Below are positions 57,843 through 64,000 of a stretch of 64,000 nt of DNA, piece after piece; within the stretch, counting starts at the first letter, position 1; each line of letters begins with the position of its first letter. The stretch spans positions 1 through 64,000 of the forward strand of contig JAODTK010005802.1 of assembly GCA_026419785.1 (NCBI GenBank). Direction: 5' to 3'. This DNA is from Sclerodactyla briareus. Lineage: Eukaryota > Echinodermata > Holothuroidea > Dendrochirotida > Sclerodactylidae. The translations under genes were made by a program, and so were the position numbers. A model generated the notes under the pieces. It was not told the origin of the DNA. It was given only the letters and a program-made list of their open reading frames with translations, and did no database searches.

Positions 57843-59045
57843 GTAAGAAAAGAGCAAAGGCAGAAGGGTGCGTAGGTGGGCGCGCTATCGTGTTGGTGTG
57901 AGATTGTTCGTATTGAGGCAAAGGCGAGATTCCATTTGTGTAGATGCGGGGTGCGGAATAATTTTGAAATCGCAGTTTTGCGGATACGGAACACATTTTC
58001 GAAGGAAAAAAAGATGTAGGGTGGACATAAATTGGCTTTTTGAGGAAGATATTCCATATAATCCGTTTGCGGGATACGGCAATTCTGCCGCATTGGACGC
58101 GTTTGTATTTTTGCTTTACTCTGTGAGCGGTCCATTTTGTTCGAATGAATTTTTGCGGCTATTGCAACTGGTTTAATCTCTGCAACCCGAATACAGCTGT
58201 TTCGGGCACTTTTCCACAGTTATTTTCCGTGAAAAGCGGACTTATGGTTTTTAGCGCACCCCGCATCCCGCGTATATGGAATTTCGCCTTTACGTTTCTC
58301 CCAGTCTTGGTTTCGTTGAGTTTTATGAAGAGTCCGGATACCAAAGTTGGGATTTATATTCCAAGTTACGGAGGAGGCAATCCTCATTATGGTAAATCGA
58401 TTTGACCAAGGATGGCAATATGTACATGCGTGGCTGCAAGTACATACGATGTGTCTCCTTATCTGTACGTGAGCGTACAGGGTTTGTCTGCCGCACAGTG
58501 GAGCGTTTAGTAAGGGGGACCGGAGGGGCGGAACGCATGACTGATCGCTGTCCTGGAGGCGTAAGGGGCGATGAATCACACTGTCTTTCGGAAATGATTC
58601 TCTTCTTCAAAAGATCTGAGGTGCGATGTGGTGCTATATGTGAACGATATTAAAGGGAGGTAAGGCTTCGTTGACCTTGCCTTGGACAACTGTCGTTGAA
58701 TTGCAAACAGCAATGGTGATTACCATCGAGCGACAATTTTTTGTTTGTATTTCACAGGAACTATTCTTTTAATACTTCCAAAGACAGACGAATAATGGTG
58801 GCCCATTACATATGCTCCTGAACAGACATTCTCTTATGCACGGAATAGGAGAGCGCGTCCACAAGCGGGCTTTTATTGGCCTAACGGAATGAAGAGGTTT
58901 TCACGAACACCTAGTTAACTCTCCCCCACCCCTTCAAAACCGAAAAGGCACGTTTGAATGGCACAATCGTTTCAATGATCTTGATGCCAGAAGTTCTCAT
59001 TGATGATGGAGTCCTCACTCACCAGGGCGATGCCCAATTTGGGTT
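57843..59045. other. no gene supported (possible intron)
   Basis: Many opposed 60-119 codon frames at 57.8-58.65 kb. The recurrent GGATACGGMA / CCGYRTATGGAATTTCGCC words (57,968, 58,073 and 58,269) suggest a degenerate repeat and not coding. Confidence 0.35.
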
Positions 59046-59481
59046 ATTGATAATAATGATAATGATTTCGATTTTTATAGCACCTCATATGTGGCATATA
59101 GCGTCTCATATGTGGCAACCACATCTCAAAGCGCTTCACAATCATTACCCCTGCTCATTGTAAATTTTCACAACCACACCAATATACGTGCACAACCTGT
59201 TGTTCACGATAGGTTGCACAGCCCTGCAGTTCGCACCTGGCACACTGGACGGTATGCCACATCATCGTGTCCCCTGGGGGGACCTCCCATAGGTGCAGCC
59301 ACACACAGCGCAACGCTATATAAAAAAAAAGTTACCTCACAGGGTACCCATTTACACCTGGGTGGAGTGAAGCAATCGATCGAGATAAAGCACCTTGCTC
59401 TATTCAAGGGTACAACGTGGACTCGAACCCACAACCATGGGGTTACGAGCTCGACGCCCTAACCAATTAGGCCCCACAATG
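59046..59481 (-). mobile_element. Full-length tRNA-derived SINE
   Basis: Read on the minus strand it starts with a tRNA-like head: A box GGCCTAATTGGTTAGGG (about 59,473-59,457) and B box GGGTTCGAGTCC (59,430-59,419), with a cloverleaf-like arrangement closest to tRNA-Thr. A conserved body follows: CCTTGAATAGAGCAAGGTGC, then CCAGGTGTAAATGGGTACCC (about 59,361-59,342), then GTGAAGCGCTTTGAGATG near 59,137-59,120. The tail is AT-rich, CATTATCATTATTATCAATA (about 59,064-59,045). This architecture is that of metazoan SINEs mobilised by LINEs. The CATATGTGGCATATAGCGTC segment near the tail is a short internal duplication. No target duplication was seen. Confidence 0.85.
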
Positions 59482-60800
59482 CTTCCGGAACACTGTCCGC
59501 TAATTCCGTCTCTCTATCTCACTAACGATTGTCCGTCTTATCGTTTCGGACAGATACACTTTTGCTGGCAATGTGTCTGTTGAGTCTTCTGTTGAAGGCA
59601 AATAGGCTAGCGGAAATACATCTAGATTATACTGTTCCCCCGAGGCAATGTCTCTCTTGCAACTAAGCACCATGAATGTATATGTGTCCTCCCAGGATAC
59701 ACATAGGCCACAGGTAATCAATGCATATTGTATGAATTGCTCAAATGTGTCTGCTGTACTCATGTTTTTCTATAGGAAAAACAACAATCCATCCTACTCT
59801 ATGGAGGACCAGTGTGTCTACGGTCTAAGAGCCATACGTGCGTGACGTTGAGATACGCTGCCATCCTCAAAACGCCCAATTCTACATCATACAGAGTAAA
59901 AAACCCTCAATTGGCTCTGAATGGACACGAACTTCGTATGCTTAGAATTTCTACCCATCTAATTGGCCATTAATACCACTCAACCAGAATAACAATCCCT
60001 CAACCTAGCGGATAAGACAAAAAATAAGAAAAGATGATTACTCACTCAAAATTCCACGTGACATGTCGCTCCTAAACTCGACCAACGTTTGGTCTGCCGC
60101 CGTCCATACATTCAGTAGCACCGCAGCGAAATGGGATAAAAACGGGCCGGCCGGCCACTTACGCACATCCAAATAGTCCAACAATCATGCCTTCACACCC
60201 TTGATAAATTGTCGTGCCTACCGGGATGGTCTCCTAGGGTAACTTCTGAAATCACATAACAAAACTATCAGCTAATGCTGTCTTCAAAGCAAAGGGTGAA
60301 GTATCTACAAGGGCAACGGAAACACCAAGCAAACTTCATAATTTCGGCCTATGGATGCAAATCAGCCCCATCGTTTCGATATCAATCCTATATCAGTACC
60401 CCCACTATCACAAATTCTTGGAAGTTATGCAATCTCAAATGAACATACTGGAAAGTCGCCCACATTACGACGGCGCGAACAACTATGGTTAGAAAATAAT
60501 GACCCCTCCACTCAAGTTCCGAACATGGGGGTGTTAAAACAAATGTTCCCTCAAAATCTGAGAAACATTATCCATGAGGCGGCTACTAGGACTCATCGCA
60601 TGCTTCATTGGTTTTGTTGTATTGTTCCAGTATTAAGTCGGTAAATACAGGTCTACCTGTTAGATACCCTAGTGAATGCTTTTTCCTTGCACCTTGTAGT
60701 GTATACCTCAAGTCGGTCTGGGACGGACTGAAAAATTATACAGAATGAATTTCAGCACCTTGTACCTTTGATTCCTGGCGAAGTTCAAAGGAGTCTATGC
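59482..60800. other. no gene supported
   Basis: Frames at 59,500-59,763 (minus, 87 codons) and 60,351-60,644 (plus, 97 codons) match no known family. Confidence 0.35.
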
Positions 60801-62040
60801 AGTCATTCAGTGCGTCTGTGTGTATGTTTGTAGGTATGTGAACCCCAGCCCAATGTAAACACGATAAATCGACACCACCGGATGGATGAAGTCATACTTG
60901 GTATGTGTGTTCCTCATTGAGGCGACATGAACCCATGTTTCGGGGTCAGTGTCAGAGTTCACCGAGGTGCAAATTCTGAAAACCTGGTAAACACACGACT
61001 GAGTCGTCAGAATGTTGGTCTGATCGGGTTGAGTTTTGGTGTGTAGCGTTTTATGGGGAGTACGAGGAACCCTGTTTTTTAATATTTTTTATATAGGTCG
61101 GCGTGAATTATGCGTCGCAAAAAGAAAATTTGTGAGAAGTCAATTATTTTTGGCAATCTTGGCTTTGTAACACGATAACTCACCAAGGGATGGATGACGG
61201 CATACCAGGTATGTGTGTTCTAAGGATGAGTACAGAACTTATTGTTTTGATCGGTCAGAGGTCCATCTGAGGTCACCAGAGGTCAAAGTTTGAGAACCTT
61301 GAAAAACACGATAAGTCCCGCATGGTTGTTCTTATTGGGTTGAATATTTGGTAGTGGTAGCTTTCTGAGGGGGAGTCAGGAACCCTATTGTTTTTGTATA
61401 GTTCGGGCTTGTGAATTTTGCGAAAGAGAAAATTTGTGAGAAGTAAATATTCTGGCCAATTGATTGTAAACACGATAAAATCGCCCCACCGGATGGATGG
61501 AAGCTAATACTTGGATATGTGTGTTTCCCCAGGATGAAAAGGGTAAAAACATGAACCCCCACGTTTAGGGGTAGTCAGAGGTCAACTAAAGTCACCAGAG
61601 GTCAAAGAATGAAACCTGTGAACATGATAACTCCAGAAGGTTGGTCCGACCAAGTTGAAATTGTGTGTATAGCTTTCTATGGGGAGCAAGGAATCCTATT
61701 GATTGGTTAGGTCGGGGTTAAGGTTGGTCAAAAATGAGGGAATTTGTTGAATAGTCGAAAGATTGGCCAATTGGTTTCGGATGGATGAAGCCCAATTACT
61801 TTGGCTGTGGTTTCCAATGAAGCGTACTCGAACCCTTGGTTTGGGGTCAGGCAGAGGTCAACAGAAGGTCAAATGAGAGTAAAGTATTCAAAACCCGTGA
61901 AATTCAGGTGAATTTTTCTTATAAGAGTGTAGGAAACCGATTGGGTGTGTTTAGAAAAATGGGAGGAAATTTGTCAGACCGTTATGTTGCCCATAATGAG
62001 ATTGTGCAATCTCCCATTTTGCCCGGGTAATGCTATAGGT
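60800..62040 (+). repeat. Tandem repeat, about 300-bp unit, 3-4 copies
   Basis: GTAAACACGATAAATCGACACCACCGGATGGATG-like sequence recurs at 60,857, 61,168 and 61,468 (periods 311 and 300), with a more decayed copy near 61,770. Each unit has two halves, the second beginning with AAAACACGATAA-like words (60,991, 61,306 and 61,622). Other shared phrases are CAGAGGTCAANNNNGGTCACCAGAGGTCAAAG and AGCTTTCTRWGGGGAGT. Related sequence lies at 38.2 and 41.0 kb. Confidence 0.9.
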
Positions 62041-62890
62041 TTTCAGAAAAAGTAAGGAATCCACTAAGCAGTTGGCTTTCGGTTCTTTATTTTATGGTCT
62101 TAGTCTTGGAGTTCAGAGTCGGAATGGGACGCCAGGCAATAGGCCTAACACCCTCCTGAGATATCAGGAATGAATCTATCAGCAATCAACAGATTCTGGT
62201 GAACTCCAATGTCAGTATTATAAGTTGATAGTGGCCAATGGTGCATAAAGGGTGTTCAGGAATGGAAAGGGTGTGTGGGTTTACTAAGTGTCTTTTCAGA
62301 AGGAAGGTAATCGGGAATAACGACATGATATGACGCCATCAAAATAATGACCGTGCTGGTTGAAGCAACAAGCACCATTAGTGCCCTAGTGAATGAACTA
62401 TCTTCGAAATTATAACTGTCATCCAGTCATATATTCGCAAATTAGAACAAGTCTGGGACGGTAAGGACCTGTCATCAACATATGAGAACACAGTAGGGAC
62501 ACCATGTCAGAAAACACGTCTTTGAGGAACATAGTCTGCATATGCAATGCCAAGGCCAAATTCTGTTACGGTAGCGCTCCTACCAAAACTATCATTTTCA
62601 TACTACATCTGTTAAAGTCACAGCTCTGGTGTAAATGTTCTTGGAATTATTGCGATGTACTGTAAGGATGTTCTTTAGTTTAGGTGTCAACAGTGCTTGG
62701 TTCACTTCGCAGCCTAATAAACATACCAAAATAAAATCGCATTGGTTCCCATGGTTGCGGGCATGGTGAGGGTCAGTGATGACCCGGGGGGGTTGGAAAT
62801 GTGGAGATGCTGAGGATCAGTTGCCTAGGTGGCAGGATTGCCGGTAGAGTGAGGGTAGAGTTGTTTACATGTGGATGAGGACTGTTTTCT
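62041..62890. other. no gene seen
   Basis: No recognised feature. Confidence 0.35.
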
Positions 62891-62894
62891 ATGT

Positions 62895-62963
62895 GAGTGA
62901 GGTGGTGAGTGAGTGAGTGATGAGTTAGTGAGTGAGTGAGTGAGTGAGTGAGTGAGTGAGTGA
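62895..62963 (+). repeat. (GTGA)n microsatellite
   Basis: GTGA repeats with two small interruptions. The minus-strand (SLTH)n ORFs at 62.77-63.25 kb are its translation. Confidence 0.97.
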
Positions 62964-62984
62964 TTGGAAGTGCCCAGGTAAAAT

Positions 62985-63245
62985 CATTGAAACCCATGGA
63001 ATCCCATTGAAGTTTTCCAATGGGTCCAATTGGACCCAATGGGTGTATTGGGGTTTCCACGGGTTTTCAATGTGATCCATTGGTGACCCATTGGTGACCC
63101 ATTGGGGACCCACTGGGGACCCTTGGGGCCCCTTGGACCATTGGGGACCCATTGGCTCAATTTGGACCCATTTAACATGTTCCATTTTCCACGGTTGAAA
63201 CCCTTTGGCCCATCCCATTTGAAACCCGTTGGGACCAATTAACAT
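62985..63245. repeat. CCATTGGGGACC-type palindromic minisatellite
   Basis: Degenerate units of 10-15 bp built around CCCATTGGGGACC and its complement. Because CCATTGG/CCAATGG is nearly self-complementary, units occur in both orientations (left part AATGGGTCCAATTGGACCC, right part GACCCATTGGTGACCC). Confidence 0.9.
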
Positions 63246-63516
63246 GAGTCCCAATGTGTCTCAATGGTAATTTTCTTCTGGCCATGATTGGCAGTTTCGT
63301 TAGGCTCATGGTTCACACCCAACTGTGTGTTTATGAATGAAAACCATCTTCTAAGGATAAGTGTCAGACCCATCATCTGATAAGTCCTGGGTTTCAATTA
63401 TTCCACGCATCCATTCCATCATCTTTCCAATTACACTGCTAACCTATTGATTCGCATTCGTTCACTAATGCCGGCACTTATTACAACATTGTTTTTTTTT
63501 TTTTTTGCTGGGCAAG

Positions 63517-63800
63517 GTATTGACTTGCTAGTGATCCCGTTTAATACGGAGACAAGTGACGCTGTCCTGAGGCTGCTGCCTAGTTCGAGGCTCACTCCGA
63601 ATGCGGTTGATGCTGCGCAAACCATCGACAATCGTGATTGACACGGTTGAGAATGACAAAGTGGAGGACCATGAGACCTTTGCGATAGCACTCACCAATC
63701 CGATTGCACCGGCGGGATATAATTGCCTCGTTTGTCGACCCGAGCATGGACACCTGGCGAGTTACGATTCTTGATGATGCTACTGGTGGAGCCATTCTTG
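63517..63800 (+). CDS. Calx-beta exon C (C-terminal half of a domain), frame-shifted
   Basis: Preceded by T15 plus GCTGGGCAAG, a good acceptor. In three successive frames it reads IDLLVIPFNTETSDAV ... NAVDAAQTI (to about 63,625), then DTVENDKVEDHETFAIALTN and PIAPAG (63,640-63,717), then FVDPSMDTWRVTILDDA (about 63,729-63,780). The D-x-x-VE-DHETF-x-x-x-LTNP and VTILDD phrases are the standard second half of a Calx-beta domain, complementing exon B. It starts in the same phase as exon A. Two frame shifts within 280 bp mean a pseudogene or assembly indels. No clear donor was found, and the rest of the gene would lie beyond the window. Confidence 0.6.
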
Positions 63801-64000
63801 ATCCCTTGCGACCCGCACTTACCACAATGGTTGCGGTTTATCAATGGTTGTCTTTTAGACGTTAAGGTGTTCCCAGATTTGAAAGTTATGTTCCAAATTG
63901 CTCTCGTTTAACTTCAGTCCCCACTAAGTTACGAGTCTGTGCTTGCTTACGTGTCCATGTGGTGGCATATAGGGGACAATGAGCCATAAAGACATATGAG

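Noticed and set aside
59405..59481. Functional tRNA-Thr gene
   Set aside because: The tRNA-like head is joined to a SINE body and the stems have mismatches, so it is annotated as part of the SINE.
62773..63254. Minus-strand 84-109 codon ORFs rich in Gly, Pro and Trp, ending in repeated SLTH
   Set aside because: They are translations of the CCATTGGGGACC minisatellite and the GTGA microsatellite.
1..64000. CRISPR array, bacterial operons or other prokaryotic systems
   Set aside because: No regularly spaced identical repeats with unique spacers and no prokaryotic gene organisation; all evidence points to animal nuclear DNA.

Overview
This is a gene-poor stretch of animal (metazoan) nuclear DNA, most likely from a marine invertebrate. 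The clues are spliced coding fragments of metazoan extracellular domains (Calx-beta, possibly EGF), a tRNA-derived SINE, decayed LINEs of L1/Tx1 and CR1/L2/jockey type, hAT and other terminal-inverted-repeat DNA transposons, and very long poly-G/poly-C tracts. I cannot name the species. No intact long ORF exists. Nearly all short ORFs are chance or transposon remnants, and frame shifts are so common that assembly indels cannot be told apart from real decay.

Layout. 1-64: end of a SINE. About 0.8-4.75 kb: one L1/Tx1-like LINE on the minus strand, recognisable from endonuclease to the C-terminal region. 5.7-18 kb: dispersed and tandem degenerate repeats, a CR1/jockey-like LINE tail (11.2-11.7 kb), a complete 586-bp hAT element with perfect 8-bp target duplications (13.75-14.35 kb), and a 1.2-kb repeat whose inverted partner lies at 26.5-28.5 kb. 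18-20 kb: AT-rich palindrome-rich DNA, a 23-bp minisatellite and a 35-bp palindrome flanked by direct repeats. A diverged relative of this stretch sits at 31.3-31.9 kb. 21.5-23.7 kb: a tandem segmental duplication whose second copy carries two small insertions. 25.9-29 kb: a 3-kb candidate inverted-repeat element with a GC-rich MITE nested inside. 33.8-34.3 kb: LINE fragment. 35.2-36.9 kb: a fold-back element with TTAA edges. 38-41 kb: satellite-like repeats, a gag fragment of an LTR retrotransposon and a 36-bp perfect palindrome. 45.6-46.4 kb: decayed LINE reverse transcriptase. 47.8-49.6 kb: a tandem repeat holding a 135-bp C-rich tract and a 0.5-kb insertion. 52.2-54.3 kb: a 41/55-bp satellite split by a LINE tail. 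59.0-59.5 kb: full-length SINE. 60.8-62 kb: a satellite of about 300 bp. 62.9-63.2 kb: simple repeats.

The best candidate for a host gene is on the plus strand in the right third. Three exon-like pieces at 50,615-50,869, 57,739-57,842 and from 63,517 carry Calx-beta-type sequence and plausible splice sites. The first two join in phase across a domain boundary. The third continues the domain begun in the second but contains frame shifts. A possible EGF-like exon at 41.5 kb lies upstream on the same strand. If the model is right, the repeats between 50.9 and 63.5 kb are intronic and the gene runs off the right edge.
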